From: Halobacteriovoraceae bacterium
Lineage (GTDB): Bacteria > Bdellovibrionota > Bacteriovoracia > Bacteriovoracales > Bacteriovoracaceae
Assembly: GCA_002711995.1 (NCBI GenBank)
Contig: PASN01000010.1
Span: 70,485-134,484, forward strand
Direction of reading: 5' to 3'
DNA: 64,000 nucleotides
Numbering within the stretch: position 1 is the first letter of the stretch; every line of letters starts with the position of its first letter. This document shows positions 18,471 through 27,600 of the stretch, piece by piece. The notes under the pieces were generated by a model, which saw nothing but the letters and a program-made list of their open reading frames with translations, searched no databases and had not been told where the DNA came from. The translations under genes and the position numbers were made by a program.

Positions 18471-18934
18471 AAGATCAAATTTTAAAACAACTTTTAGATA
18501 TAACTTCAAAGCAACTCGAGCAGGCCAAGGCCTCTTACGAGTCTGCCCTTGCACACTCCCGCTCTGATGATATGAAGTCAGAGGGAAAGTACGACACAAG
18601 GGCCATCGAGGCCGGCTATCTTACTTCGGCAAAAAAACAGCGGATGGAACAACTGGAGCGGGAACTTTTAAGCTTGTCCAAACTTTCTTCGTCTAAATGT
18701 GAAAAGGCTATTTTGGGGGCCCTGATTTTACTTGAGTGTGAGGATAAGAAGAGTTGGTATTATTTAAGTTGCGCTTGTGGTGGAGAAACTCTGACTATCG
18801 ATTCTGAGAAGATTCATGTAATCACCACAACCTCACCGATTGGCAAAGAAGTTTTAGGCCTTGAGGAAGGCGACAGTTTTGAGCTTGAAAACTCTCAGGG
18901 TGTGAGAGAGTTTGAACTGATCGAATGCAGGTAG
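18467..18934 (+). CDS. GreA/GreB-like transcription factor
   Basis: A protein of about 155 residues with a short N-terminal helical region followed by a domain matching the C-terminal, RNA-polymerase-binding part of GreA/GreB (TSPIGKEVLGLEEGDSFEL). The N-terminal coiled coil (QILKQLLD to about residue 80, including KKQRMEQLERELLSLS) is present but lacks the usual DxE acidic tip arrangement that rescues backtracked polymerase. I chose TTG 18467 (TTGA overlap with the previous stop, GTGGGA upstream). GTG 18455 is the alternative. It may bind the secondary channel without cleavage activity. Confidence 0.7.
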   Translation: MKDQILKQLLDITSKQLEQAKASYESALAHSRSDDMKSEGKYDTRAIEAGYLTSAKKQRMEQLERELLSLSKLSSSKCEKAILGALILLECEDKKSWYYLSCACGGETLTIDSEKIHVITTTSPIGKEVLGLEEGDSFELENSQGVREFELIECR

Positions 18935-18937
18935 TTT

Positions 18938-19645
18938 TTAATCCGTTTTCACAACTTCAGAAAAAGAATATCCCGTATATCTCTCAATACCTTTAGAGAG
19001 ATACCATAGGATAAGCCCCATGGATAAAATACTTGGGATAAGCATCACAACATAACCTTGCCAAGTCATTTCAGCAATCTGCTGGTTAAGCAGTTCGGCC
19101 TTGGCGGCCTCGGTTAAATGAGCTGGTATTTTCTTAAAGATGTTGATGGCAAGCTTGTAGTTAACCAAAGAGCTCACAAAAAAGGATAAAGATAACAAAA
19201 ATGTGGTTTTCTTTAAGAGCTTTTGAAAAAGTTGTTCGTTTTGCTTCTCAACCAAGGCAGCTTTAATCTTTTCAGTTTGCATAACCGCTTTGTTGTATAT
19301 GAGCATCTGAACGAGTGGCTTTTTGCTAAAGGCGCTTATCAAGGTGATAAGTCCAATAATCAAGGGAACTCCGGCCTCTTTAACGGCAAACCAGATACCT
19401 TCCAGTTTCAATAGGCCTAGGCCACCCGTAAGTATAAGACTTACAAAACCAATAACGGCAATGATATTTTTATGGCCATTTTTAGTAAGGTCCCACGCCG
19501 CGTACCCAAGAGGAATGGCGAGAGCTATAATAAGGGCCTTTACAGCTCCATGCTCACCAAGATACTTTCCCATGTTATTGAGAATGAGTGTTGGCAGAAC
19601 GATATTAATGACCAGGTCTTTTAGTCCGTTATTTTCTTTTTTCAT
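18938..19645 (-). CDS. Integral membrane protein, VC0807-like
   Basis: A 235-residue protein with about six hydrophobic segments (around 10-30, 33-50, 58-78, 85-105, 145-165, 195-215). The opening LKDLVINIVLPTLILNNMG resembles the VC0807 family of inner-membrane proteins of unknown function. Its start overlaps the stop of the ABC-F gene by 4 bases (ATGA type), so it is translationally coupled to it. Confidence 0.6.
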   Translation of the reverse strand: MKKENNGLKDLVINIVLPTLILNNMGKYLGEHGAVKALIIALAIPLGYAAWDLTKNGHKNIIAVIGFVSLILTGGLGLLKLEGIWFAVKEAGVPLIIGLITLISAFSKKPLVQMLIYNKAVMQTEKIKAALVEKQNEQLFQKLLKKTTFLLSLSFFVSSLVNYKLAINIFKKIPAHLTEAAKAELLNQQIAEMTWQGYVVMLIPSILSMGLILWYLSKGIERYTGYSFSEVVKTD

Positions 19646-21477
19646 TTTTCCAGCTTTTCCAGTTCGTTTTCATAGAATGTGGCATGGGACAGGATTTGCT
19701 CCTCAATTTCTTCCATGCGTGTAAAATTATTTTGCACTTTGTTTTCCAATTCGCCAACCTTTTGTGAGCTTTCCAGCACTTTATCAGACTCCTGGGCCTC
19801 GGTGGCCAGCTCAAGTTTAGTCTGCCAATCGCTCAGTTCCTCCTCGAAGCTCATAATTTCTTCTTCAAGACGTTCCTTCTCGTCCTCTAAAGGCCGACAG
19901 ATTTTGGCCCTTTCTTTAATAATGACCTGCCTTCTAGCATGCAACTCTTTCTTATTGAGCTTTGGTTTTACACTTGCTTCTTTGGTATCAACTTCCTCTT
20001 CCCAGCCGATCTTTTCAAGGAATTCGTCATAGCCACCTTGAAACAACTGGGCCCCGTCTTTGTTAAATACTATGAGTCTGTTGACGGTTTTTCTTAGAAG
20101 CTCTTCGCTGTGGGTCACAAGTGCCACCGCTCCTGGGTAGTTTGCGACCTCTTCAGTGAGGATTTCTATAGACTCCATATCCAGGTGATTGGTGGGCTCA
20201 TCTAAAAGCAAAAGGTTAGAGGCGTTGGCGACTATAGTTCCAAGAAGAACTCTGTTTTTCTCTCCCCCAGAAAGCACCTTAATTTTCTTATCTGCACTCT
20301 CCCCTTCAAACATCAGGGAGCCACAAATAGATCTTACCTGAGTTGGTGATAAGTCATTGTTTGCAAGTCCAACTTCTTCGGCGACGGTGTTTTCCGGGGA
20401 TAGTTTGATTACATTAGTTTGTCCAAAGTGCCCCACCGCCAGAGACGGATGTTCTTTCATCACTCCAGAAACAGGGTTCAACTCTTTGGCCAAAACATTT
20501 AAAAGAGTTGATTTTCCTTTTCCATTTTTTCCAATAATGCCAATTCGGTCTTGAGCGCCGATGGTGAAGTTTAAATTTTTAAATAGGAGTTCTCCACCAG
20601 GGTATCCAAATGAAAGATCGGAGATGCGAACCAGCTCTTTTCCAGGGCATGGCCTATAGTTAAACCTAAGCCCCATTGAGGCCTGGCCTTCAAGTTTGTC
20701 CAATGTCTCCATTTTCTCTAACTGCTTAACCTTACTTTGAGCTTGAGAAGCTTTTGAGGCCTTGGCCCCAAAGCGCTCTATAAATGATTCCAGGTGTTCT
20801 TTCTTCTTTTCTTGATTGAGTCTGGTCTTTTCATGGATTTCCTCTTCCATTTCCATTTGTTCATAGAACTTTGAGGTAGCGCCTTTGATCTTTTTCAGCC
20901 TCTTGCGATAGATCCCCATTGTGTGAGTTGTCACGCTGTCCATAAATTCTCTGTCGTGAGTGATAATTACCACTTCTCCAGGAAATGACTTTAAAAAGGA
21001 TCTTAGCCACCTTAAAGAAAGAATATCTAGATAGTTAGTAGGCTCGTCCAAAAGCAAAAGATTTGGGTTGGAAAGCAAGGCCTTGCATAAATTTATTCTT
21101 ATTTGCCAACCGCCTGAGAAACTTTCTGGCCTCTTTGAAAAGTCTTCTTCTTCAAACCCAAGCCCTGAAAGGATTTTTTCGGCCTTGTGGAAGTCATACT
21201 TCTCCTCTTCGCCAAGGGCCAGACAGCATTCTTTAAGAACAGTGGGCTCAGAGAACTTGATATGCTGTTCGAGTTGTCCGATCCTGTAGCCTTTGGGTAT
21301 TTGAACTTCACCTTCATCGGGTGTCTGCTTCCCAAGAATAAGGGAGAAAAGAGTGGATTTACCGCTTCCATTTCTTCCCACAAGCCCAACTCTTTCTCCT
21401 GGCCCAATATTAAAAGACAGATCCTTAAAAAGAACCTGTCCTGCAAATTGCTTTGATATTTTAGAAACTTGAATCAT
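19642..21477 (-). CDS. ABC-F family ATPase (Uup/EttA type)
   Basis: A 611-residue soluble protein with two ABC nucleotide-binding domains and no membrane segment. Walker A sites are GRNGSGKST (near 36) and GKNGKGKST (near 325). ABC signatures are SFSGGWQIR and LSGGEKNR. Walker B/LLDEPTN motifs occur in both halves (YLD and HLDMES contexts). The linker between the domains (about 200-265) is charged and helical as in the tRNA-interaction motif of ABC-F factors, and a coiled-coil C-terminal tail follows residue 530. These proteins act on stalled ribosomes. Which subfamily this is cannot be fixed by eye. Confidence 0.93.
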   Translation of the reverse strand: MIQVSKISKQFAGQVLFKDLSFNIGPGERVGLVGRNGSGKSTLFSLILGKQTPDEGEVQIPKGYRIGQLEQHIKFSEPTVLKECCLALGEEEKYDFHKAEKILSGLGFEEEDFSKRPESFSGGWQIRINLCKALLSNPNLLLLDEPTNYLDILSLRWLRSFLKSFPGEVVIITHDREFMDSVTTHTMGIYRKRLKKIKGATSKFYEQMEMEEEIHEKTRLNQEKKKEHLESFIERFGAKASKASQAQSKVKQLEKMETLDKLEGQASMGLRFNYRPCPGKELVRISDLSFGYPGGELLFKNLNFTIGAQDRIGIIGKNGKGKSTLLNVLAKELNPVSGVMKEHPSLAVGHFGQTNVIKLSPENTVAEEVGLANNDLSPTQVRSICGSLMFEGESADKKIKVLSGGEKNRVLLGTIVANASNLLLLDEPTNHLDMESIEILTEEVANYPGAVALVTHSEELLRKTVNRLIVFNKDGAQLFQGGYDEFLEKIGWEEEVDTKEASVKPKLNKKELHARRQVIIKERAKICRPLEDEKERLEEEIMSFEEELSDWQTKLELATEAQESDKVLESSQKVGELENKVQNNFTRMEEIEEQILSHATFYENELEKLEK

Positions 21478-21525
21478 GCAAACATCTTAAGCAGACTTGC
21501 TTCATCTGTCAGCCAATCATTAAAC

Positions 21526-22167
21526 TTAAAGCTGAATTCCTCCCCCATAGCCTCTCTTTCGTTTCTTGCTGAAATAGCCAATCATCCAGCCAAGAAGCAG
21601 TATGCCTGCTCCAGTAAGAAACCAGGTAAAGTAATAAAGCGAGAGTTTTTCCTGCAGCATCTCTACTCTAGTGTTAAGTGAAGACAAAGATAACTTGGCC
21701 TGATCGTATTTTTCTTTTAAGGCCAGGTACTCACTTGATCCATCCTTTAATTCTTTAAAAGAATTGGCGGTGCTTTCAAGATTTTCTTGGGTAGAGGCAA
21801 GTTCCCTTTTAGTGTTGGAAAACTCTTTATTGAGATTGCTATTTTGCTCCTTAACTTGCGCGAGCTCTTCCTTTAGCTTCTTATGCTGTCCTAGTAGCCA
21901 CTTAAAGCGTAGATTGTAAGGAACTTCTTTAGTAAGAAAGCGAGTCATCACATAGCCTTCCTTACCTTTTTTATTGGAAACCTTGCTCCACTCTTCGCCT
22001 CTTTCAATGACCCGGACTCCCTCATTGCTTTCAAGCATTGAGATAATTTTATTGCCAGTCCCTGGACCAACCCTAAAGGTAACTTTTTGCAATCCGGTTA
22101 TATATTCTTTTGCCCATAGATTGGATCCAATCATCAATGACAATGCGATAATGATAAACTTTTTCAT
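21526..22167 (-). CDS. SH3-domain, coiled-coil membrane protein (TIGR04211 type)
   Basis: A 213-residue exported protein. A signal peptide (cut near LWA) is followed by a bacterial SH3 domain (about 24-80; KVTFRVGPGTGNKII, GKEGYVMTRFL), a coiled coil (about 95-180) and a C-terminal transmembrane helix (about 184-205) with a Lys/Arg-rich tail. This order matches the TIGR04211/YgiM family. The SH3 domain should face the periplasm and bind cell-wall peptides. Confidence 0.85.
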   Translation of the reverse strand: MKKFIIIALSLMIGSNLWAKEYITGLQKVTFRVGPGTGNKIISMLESNEGVRVIERGEEWSKVSNKKGKEGYVMTRFLTKEVPYNLRFKWLLGQHKKLKEELAQVKEQNSNLNKEFSNTKRELASTQENLESTANSFKELKDGSSEYLALKEKYDQAKLSLSSLNTRVEMLQEKLSLYYFTWFLTGAGILLLGWMIGYFSKKRKRGYGGGIQL

Positions 22168-22338
22168 TTAACGAACCTCCTAATTACGCTCTGCGCATTC
22201 TATCCACCTCAGACACACCGAGTCAAACCCACTACTAAAACCCAACTGCAATTGTTAAGAATGCCTAATGTAATTTCGGCCATGAAAAAGGCCAAAGCGC
22301 TCTAACTGAGGGATAATTAAAACAACAAGGAGGAACAC

Positions 22339-22602
22339 ATGGGTATATTATGGATGATTATTATCGGTTTTCTAGCAGGATTGGTGGCAAGGCTACTTAA
22401 ACCTGGCAAAGATGACATGGGCTTTATTATGACTACTCTATTGGGCATCGCAGGTGCTTTCATAGGTGGAATGCTTGGTAGGGCCACAGGTATCTATGAA
22501 GCTACCGAACCAGCTGGATTTATCGCAGCGGTCGTTGGAGCTATCTTGCTCCTATTTATAGTGCAAATGGTCAGAGGAAGAAGCATTGGCCACTCGCACT
22601 AA
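22339..22602 (+). CDS. GlsB/YeaQ/YmgE family stress membrane protein
   Basis: An 87-residue inner-membrane protein with three hydrophobic helices. The motif GFLAGLVARLLKPGKDDMGFIMTTLLGIAGAFIGG-like pattern (residues 10-45) is diagnostic for the transglycosylase-associated/GlsB family, which is induced by general stress in other bacteria. Strong ribosome site AAGGAGG at 22328-22334 before ATG 22339 implies good expression. Confidence 0.9.
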   Translation: MGILWMIIIGFLAGLVARLLKPGKDDMGFIMTTLLGIAGAFIGGMLGRATGIYEATEPAGFIAAVVGAILLLFIVQMVRGRSIGHSH

Positions 22603-22658
22603 TGTGAAAATAAAATAGTAAACATTGAAAATTTGCGAGCAAGAACTTAAATACAGGT

Positions 22659-23510
22659 ATGAAGTTCTTGCTCGCATTCTTTTTCTTTACTTTAAACTCT
22701 CAAGCTCAAGACTTGTTTGGCCTTGAACATTCGAGTTTTCACACTGTAAGGCGGACATTAATTCATCAAATTGAAGATCCAGACTTGGACCTGGAGTGGG
22801 AATTGGGAGTTCTCACAAGCGAAGATCAAATCGACAGCGCCTTAATTAGTTTTACTGACGCTTCAGGGGCCTTTTGGACACTCCAAATTTTTCAGAACGC
22901 CCTTCTTCCCACAGGACCTACTTTTTTCGTTCCACATGACAATGAAAACGACGCTTTCTTAACCGGCCTTTCGGCCATAAAGACCTATGGTGGCCATCTT
23001 ATCAGCCTGGATTGCGCAGAACAAAGAATTTGTGCGGGCGGCATTGATCCCAACAGACACTTTCTGCCGAATTACCCACTATTCAGCGAAACAATCATGG
23101 CCTTTTATTTTGCTAAAGACTATCCAGTCATAACTCTGCACAACAACCATGACTCCCATTGGAGTCTTGGCGGCAGTGGAGCAATCTACGCAGATTTAAA
23201 AACACCCTACAGAGGTGGAGAGGGTTATTATCACGCAGGTGATCCTGATGATCTTATTATTTACTCCGATACGATCCCTTCTAGCGAAAGCCCTCTCTTT
23301 GAGCATTTCTCAATGTTTTTTGAAAAGCTGGATATAAATTCAATCTTTGAATACGTCATGCCGGGTGGGGAGCTTGGAGGACATATGTCCACCTATGTAG
23401 TCTTAAACACAGACTACGAATATTTTAATATAGAGGCCCAGCACGGGCACCTGGAAGAGCAAATTGATCTAACTGAGGTGTTATTGGAAGTCTTAGCTAG
23501 AGAACTTTGA
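22659..23510 (+). CDS. Exported protein with M14 carboxypeptidase-like residue set
   Basis: A 283-residue protein of no firm family with a signal peptide (cut after NSQAQ). In order it contains His93-x-x-Glu96 (FVPHDNEND), Asp130-Pro-Asn132-Arg133 (GGIDPNRHF), His161 (ITLHNNHD) and a late acidic strand with Glu259 (FNIEAQHGH). In M14 zinc carboxypeptidases the same order serves as HxxE zinc ligands, Asn-Arg substrate clamp, third zinc His and catalytic Glu. I therefore suggest a periplasmic zinc peptidase or amidase, perhaps acting on peptidoglycan peptides. This rests on residue order, not on recognised homology. It overlaps the convergent lipoprotein gene by 18 bases. Confidence 0.65.
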   Translation: MKFLLAFFFFTLNSQAQDLFGLEHSSFHTVRRTLIHQIEDPDLDLEWELGVLTSEDQIDSALISFTDASGAFWTLQIFQNALLPTGPTFFVPHDNENDAFLTGLSAIKTYGGHLISLDCAEQRICAGGIDPNRHFLPNYPLFSETIMAFYFAKDYPVITLHNNHDSHWSLGGSGAIYADLKTPYRGGEGYYHAGDPDDLIIYSDTIPSSESPLFEHFSMFFEKLDINSIFEYVMPGGELGGHMSTYVVLNTDYEYFNIEAQHGHLEEQIDLTEVLLEVLAREL

Positions 23511-24239
23511 TTCATTGTACTTTCTAAGTTCGAAGAAAAACTCATCATAGCTTTGCCCGATAGATTGTTCGAAGGCCTTTTGATACTTTGACCAAGTCGG
23601 ATCTTGTCTTACCCTAAGAATACCTTCAATCTCACTTTGATCCATATCTTCAATAGCTAAGTATGTTAAAACAAACATGCTTTGGCGATACAGGAGCTCT
23701 TCAACCTTTGATCCATTTCCCATTTTATTAAAAAGAATCTTTAGCACATTAAAGTTCATTGAGTGGCGAGAGATTTTCTCCGCCAATATGGCCTTTTCCA
23801 TATCAAGCGTCATCTTTTCTTCATCAAGATCTTTCATGGCCTTGACAACTTTGCTGTATCCCTCATTTTTGTAAAGCTCAATTAGCTTCTCACTAAATTC
23901 CCTGTAGCTGTCCTCATTTAGTTTCTTCGCAATTGAGACAGTGTCTTCCCTGCTAATGGTCTGTAAGGCCCTTGCGTGCACTCTCTTGTAGGCCTTAAGT
24001 GGGCTAAACGCTTTTTTAGAAATTAAAATTAATTTTTGTGTGTCTTCAACGCTCAGATTATGAGAGGCACTTTTTAAGGTGTCTTGCTTGATACTGCCTA
24101 TTGCATTTTGAATAGCAGGTCCCACAAGAGCAATGCTTAAAACAAAATGATTAAGTTCGCTTTGAGAGTGCTCTTCAACCCTCTTGGTAGCACATCCAAT
24201 GATTGCAAAACTAACGATAAAAACTAAAAGATTCTTCAT
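23493..24239 (-). CDS. Lipoprotein of unknown function
   Basis: A 248-residue protein with a lipoprotein signal and lipobox AIIGC (Cys16). The mature chain is predicted all-helical and charged, with no recognised motif. It ends inside the 3' end of the M14-like gene (18-base convergent overlap). Probably anchored to the periplasmic face of the outer or inner membrane; the residues after Cys (ATKR) carry no Asp retention signal, so outer membrane is more likely. Confidence 0.65.
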   Translation of the reverse strand: MKNLLVFIVSFAIIGCATKRVEEHSQSELNHFVLSIALVGPAIQNAIGSIKQDTLKSASHNLSVEDTQKLILISKKAFSPLKAYKRVHARALQTISREDTVSIAKKLNEDSYREFSEKLIELYKNEGYSKVVKAMKDLDEEKMTLDMEKAILAEKISRHSMNFNVLKILFNKMGNGSKVEELLYRQSMFVLTYLAIEDMDQSEIEGILRVRQDPTWSKYQKAFEQSIGQSYDEFFFELRKYNESKFSS

Positions 24240-24374
24240 ATACTTATCCTCTCTCGTTTAAACCTAAATTAGAAGAGGCACTGCACAAGAGCCGTAGAAC
24301 CTTTTTTCACCTGCACACATTGCTTTTGATTTTTAATTCGGCCATAGAAATCAAAAATTAAAAAAGGAACAGAC

Positions 24375-25727
24375 ATGTCCAAATCCGAAATTCTAGACCG
24401 AGTAAAAGCACACCCCGCACAGAAGGTTAAATATGCCGTTGCCGACATTGACGGGGTATTAAGGGGAAAGGTTGTCCACGTAAATAAATTCCTAAGCTCT
24501 GTCGAAAGCGGCGCAGGTTTTTGCGATGTGGTTTTTGGGTGGGATTCAAGTGACTCCCTATATGATGAAGGCCATGTGACTGGCTGGCACACAGGCTTTC
24601 CTGATGGGCAGACTCGCGTTGATTTAGACACTTTCAGACAAATCCCATGGGAGGATGATGTTCCCTTTTTCTTAGGAGACTTCACAAACTCAAAAGGTGA
24701 GGCCCTACCTATATGTCCAAGAAACCTTTTAAGAAAGATAAACAAAGAAACAAACGAGCTGGGTTACGAGTCCATATTTGCTCAAGAGTTTGAATGGTTT
24801 AACTTTCAAGAAACATCTGACTCCCTTCATGAGAGAGGTTTTCACAAACCCTGTCCTATAACACAAGGCATGTTTGGATACTCTGTTTTGCGATCCTCCC
24901 AAAATAATGGATTTTTCTCAGACTTGTTCGATCTGCTTTTAAAGTTTGATGTTCCACTTGAAGGACTTCACACAGAGACAGGTCCTGGTGTTTATGAAGC
25001 GGCCATTATCTTTACCGATGTTTTAGAGGCGGCGGATAGGGCCACCTTGTTCAAAACGGCGGTCAAAGAGATTGCTCACAAGCATGGAATAATGCCAACC
25101 TTTATGGCCAAGTGGAGTGATGACTACCCAGGTTGTGGTGGACACCTTCACCAGAGTCTTTGGAAGGATGCTAAAAACGTTTTCCATGACCCTGATGATG
25201 AAAATGGTATGAGTGAAACAATGAAGTCTTACATAGCTGGAATGCTTCATTGCCTGCCAGAAATACTACCGATGTACGCTCCAACCACCAATAGCTTTAA
25301 AAGACTTGTGGAGGGTGCATGGGCCCCAACCACACTTACTTGGGGAATCGACAACAGGACTGTGGCCATAAGGGCCTTGCCTGGAGGAAAGAAATCCACT
25401 CGAATTGAGATGCGAGTGCCTGCAAGTGACGTAAACCCATACCTTGCGATGTCAGCATCTTTGGCATCCGGCATGTATGGCGTAAAGAACAACTTAAAAC
25501 TTAACTCCCCTGCCACCAGTGGCAACGGTTATGAGAATAAAGACAATGGCAGCCTTCCTACAAGTCTTAAAGAGGCCACAGAGAAAATGAGAAGAAGTGA
25601 AACGGCCAGAGAGCTCTTTGGCGATGATTTTGTGGACCACTTTACTATGACTAGGGAATGGGAGTGGAAACAGGCCGCAAAGTCAGTCACAGACTGGGAG
25701 CTAAAAAGGTATTTCGAGATAATCTGA
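24375..25727 (+). CDS. Glutamine-synthetase-like gamma-glutamyl-amine ligase
   Basis: A 450-residue member of the glutamine synthetase superfamily, of PuuA/GlnT-like type rather than the housekeeping enzyme. Visible landmarks are the N-terminal beta-grasp part (VADIDGVLRGKVV), EFEWFNFQ, the ATP/glutamate loop CGGHLHQSLW, and the C-terminal NSFKRLVEGAWAPT, WGIDNRTVAIR and RIEMRVPASDVNPYLAM. The adenylylation-loop Tyr of GlnA is not evident. As first gene of a coupled operon with alcohol dehydrogenase, PuuD-like amidase and aldehyde dehydrogenase, it probably joins glutamate to an amine (ATP-dependent), protecting the amino group during oxidation. Start ATG 24375 has AAAGGA upstream. Confidence 0.88.
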   Translation: MSKSEILDRVKAHPAQKVKYAVADIDGVLRGKVVHVNKFLSSVESGAGFCDVVFGWDSSDSLYDEGHVTGWHTGFPDGQTRVDLDTFRQIPWEDDVPFFLGDFTNSKGEALPICPRNLLRKINKETNELGYESIFAQEFEWFNFQETSDSLHERGFHKPCPITQGMFGYSVLRSSQNNGFFSDLFDLLLKFDVPLEGLHTETGPGVYEAAIIFTDVLEAADRATLFKTAVKEIAHKHGIMPTFMAKWSDDYPGCGGHLHQSLWKDAKNVFHDPDDENGMSETMKSYIAGMLHCLPEILPMYAPTTNSFKRLVEGAWAPTTLTWGIDNRTVAIRALPGGKKSTRIEMRVPASDVNPYLAMSASLASGMYGVKNNLKLNSPATSGNGYENKDNGSLPTSLKEATEKMRRSETARELFGDDFVDHFTMTREWEWKQAAKSVTDWELKRYFEII

Positions 25728-26863
25728 TGTGGAAAGATAAACACTCCTATAGTTTTCCCACTTCAATCAGATTTGGCCCTGGTGTGATAGACGAGCTGCC
25801 AACTTATCTTATAGAAAGTGGGCATAAACGCCCAATGATTGTTACAGACCCTCAGCTGGTAAAACTCCCCTTTTTCAATGAATTAATTGAAAAGTTAAAG
25901 AACAAAAATTTAAACCCATTGGTTTTTAACAGGCTGGACTCAAACCCTAAAAAGAAAAATGTATTAGATGGCAAAGTTCATTACTTAGAGAGTGCGAGTG
26001 ACAGTATCGTTGGTATCGGTGGTGGGGCCAGTATGGATGTCGCCAGGGCCATAGCGCTATGGGCGCACCATGATCGCGACCTGTTTGAATTTGACGATGC
26101 TATTGGTGGGGATAGACATGTTGTCGAAAGGATTCCTCTTCTAATTTGCGTTCCAACCACTAGTGGAACTGGAAGCGAGGTGGGAAGAAGCTGTGTGATA
26201 TCTGATGATGACACCCATGAAAAGAAGGTTTTGTTCTCACCTAGACTTATGGCCAAGCAAGTTTTTGCAGACCCAGAACTTACGCTTGCGCTCCCTCCAC
26301 ATATCACGGCTGCCACAGGGATGGATGCCTTAACTCACAACCTTGAGGCCTATGTGGCCAAAGGACTGCATCCAATATGCGACGCCATTGCTAAAGAAGG
26401 GCTTCTCCTTATTTCAAATTCACTGCACGGGGCCGTCAACTCCCCCACAATAGAAAACAGATCAAAAATGATGATGGCGTCTTTAATGGGGGCCACCGCT
26501 TTTCAGAAGGGACTTGGAGTCGTCCACTCACTCTCCCACGCTCTTTCCACAAAGTTTGATATTCACCATGGGCTTGCCAACGCCATCATGCTTGAGCATG
26601 GCATTGAATTCAACTGGGAAGTATCAAAAGAAAAATACAATAAGATTGCCAAACTTATTGGGGTTAATGATTTAAAGAAATGGATTAACGATTTAAATCT
26701 ATCAATTGGCATAACCCAGACCTTAACTGAGCTTGGAGTCCAATCTAGGGATTTACCAATACTTTCCCAGATAGCATTTAATGACAATTGTCATAGGCTA
26801 AATCCAAGAGTTTGCACAAAGACTGATTTTGAAAAAATTTTTCAAAGGGCGCTTGGATGTTAA
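25727..26863 (+). CDS. Iron-containing (group III) alcohol dehydrogenase
   Basis: A 378-residue NAD(P)-dependent dehydrogenase. The nucleotide motif GIGGGASMDVARA, PTTSGTGSEVGRSCVIS, MDALTHNLEAYV and the metal-ligand region HSLSHALSTKFDIHHGLANA fit the iron-ADH family. ATG 25727 overlaps the ligase stop by one base (TGATG); a longer upstream in-frame start lies inside the ligase gene and is unlikely. In this operon it takes the place that PuuB amine oxidase has in the E. coli putrescine pathway, which suggests that the glutamylated substrate carries a hydroxyl group. Confidence 0.9.
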   Translation: MWKDKHSYSFPTSIRFGPGVIDELPTYLIESGHKRPMIVTDPQLVKLPFFNELIEKLKNKNLNPLVFNRLDSNPKKKNVLDGKVHYLESASDSIVGIGGGASMDVARAIALWAHHDRDLFEFDDAIGGDRHVVERIPLLICVPTTSGTGSEVGRSCVISDDDTHEKKVLFSPRLMAKQVFADPELTLALPPHITAATGMDALTHNLEAYVAKGLHPICDAIAKEGLLLISNSLHGAVNSPTIENRSKMMMASLMGATAFQKGLGVVHSLSHALSTKFDIHHGLANAIMLEHGIEFNWEVSKEKYNKIAKLIGVNDLKKWINDLNLSIGITQTLTELGVQSRDLPILSQIAFNDNCHRLNPRVCTKTDFEKIFQRALGC

Positions 26864-27600
26864 AACTAGGCGTCAGTGCTTGCTTTATGTACCCAGATAT
26901 AAAGCGGAAGTTTTTTGGCCCAAAAACTCTAAGCTATATTGAAAACGATATGTTTGCCTATTTGTGCAAGCAAAACGTCATGCCAATCCTAATCCCCAAC
27001 ATAGAGAGCGATTGCCAGCAAATGTATCTCGAATCAATGGATGGATTTGTGCTTCAAGGCGGTTCAGACTTGTCACCCCTAACCTATAATGAATCTCACC
27101 TAGACAGGGAAAAATGGCCAGGTGACAAGACAAGGGACGAGTATGAAATGAATATTTTAAGATGGGCCGTAATCAACAAGCGCCCTGTGCTTGGAATTTG
27201 CAGAGGAGCTCAGTTGATAAACGCATACTTTGGTGGAACACTTTATCAAGACATCGAAACTCAAGTCCAAAACTCTCTTCAACACAGAGACCCTATAAAG
27301 TATGATCGCATTTGCCATGAAGTCAGACTCACACCAGGCGGAAAGCTATTTAATGCCTACCATGAAGAAAACATTTGGGTGAACAGCGTTCATCACCAAG
27401 GCATTAAAACTTTGGGCAAAGGCATGATAGCGGAAGCGGTGTCTCCTAAAGATGACATCATAGAGGCAATACGCCATGAAAAGCTTCCTATCCTTGGTGT
27501 CCATTGGCACCCAGAATTCCACCACACTTTAGAGGACAAAGTCAGTGATCCACAAAAATTACTTGAAATATTCTTCAGCGAGATAGAGGCCACAGCTTGA
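26857..27600 (+). CDS. Gamma-glutamyl-amide hydrolase, PuuD-like class I glutamine amidotransferase
   Basis: A 247-residue enzyme of the peptidase C26 family. Nucleophile elbow LGICRGAQLINAYFGG, the DGFVLQGGSDLSP glycine loop and the HWHPEF His-Glu pair complete a Cys-His-Glu triad. Expected reaction: hydrolysis of the gamma-glutamyl bond, freeing glutamate at the end of the pathway. It overlaps the alcohol dehydrogenase gene by 7 bases and the aldehyde dehydrogenase gene by 4. Confidence 0.9.
   Translation: MLKLGVSACFMYPDIKRKFFGPKTLSYIENDMFAYLCKQNVMPILIPNIESDCQQMYLESMDGFVLQGGSDLSPLTYNESHLDREKWPGDKTRDEYEMNILRWAVINKRPVLGICRGAQLINAYFGGTLYQDIETQVQNSLQHRDPIKYDRICHEVRLTPGGKLFNAYHEENIWVNSVHHQGIKTLGKGMIAEAVSPKDDIIEAIRHEKLPILGVHWHPEFHHTLEDKVSDPQKLLEIFFSEIEATA

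Noticed and set aside
24375-25727. Housekeeping glutamine synthetase GlnA
   Set aside because: Length (450), sequence details and the operon with dehydrogenases and a PuuD-like hydrolase point to a gamma-glutamyl-amine ligase instead.
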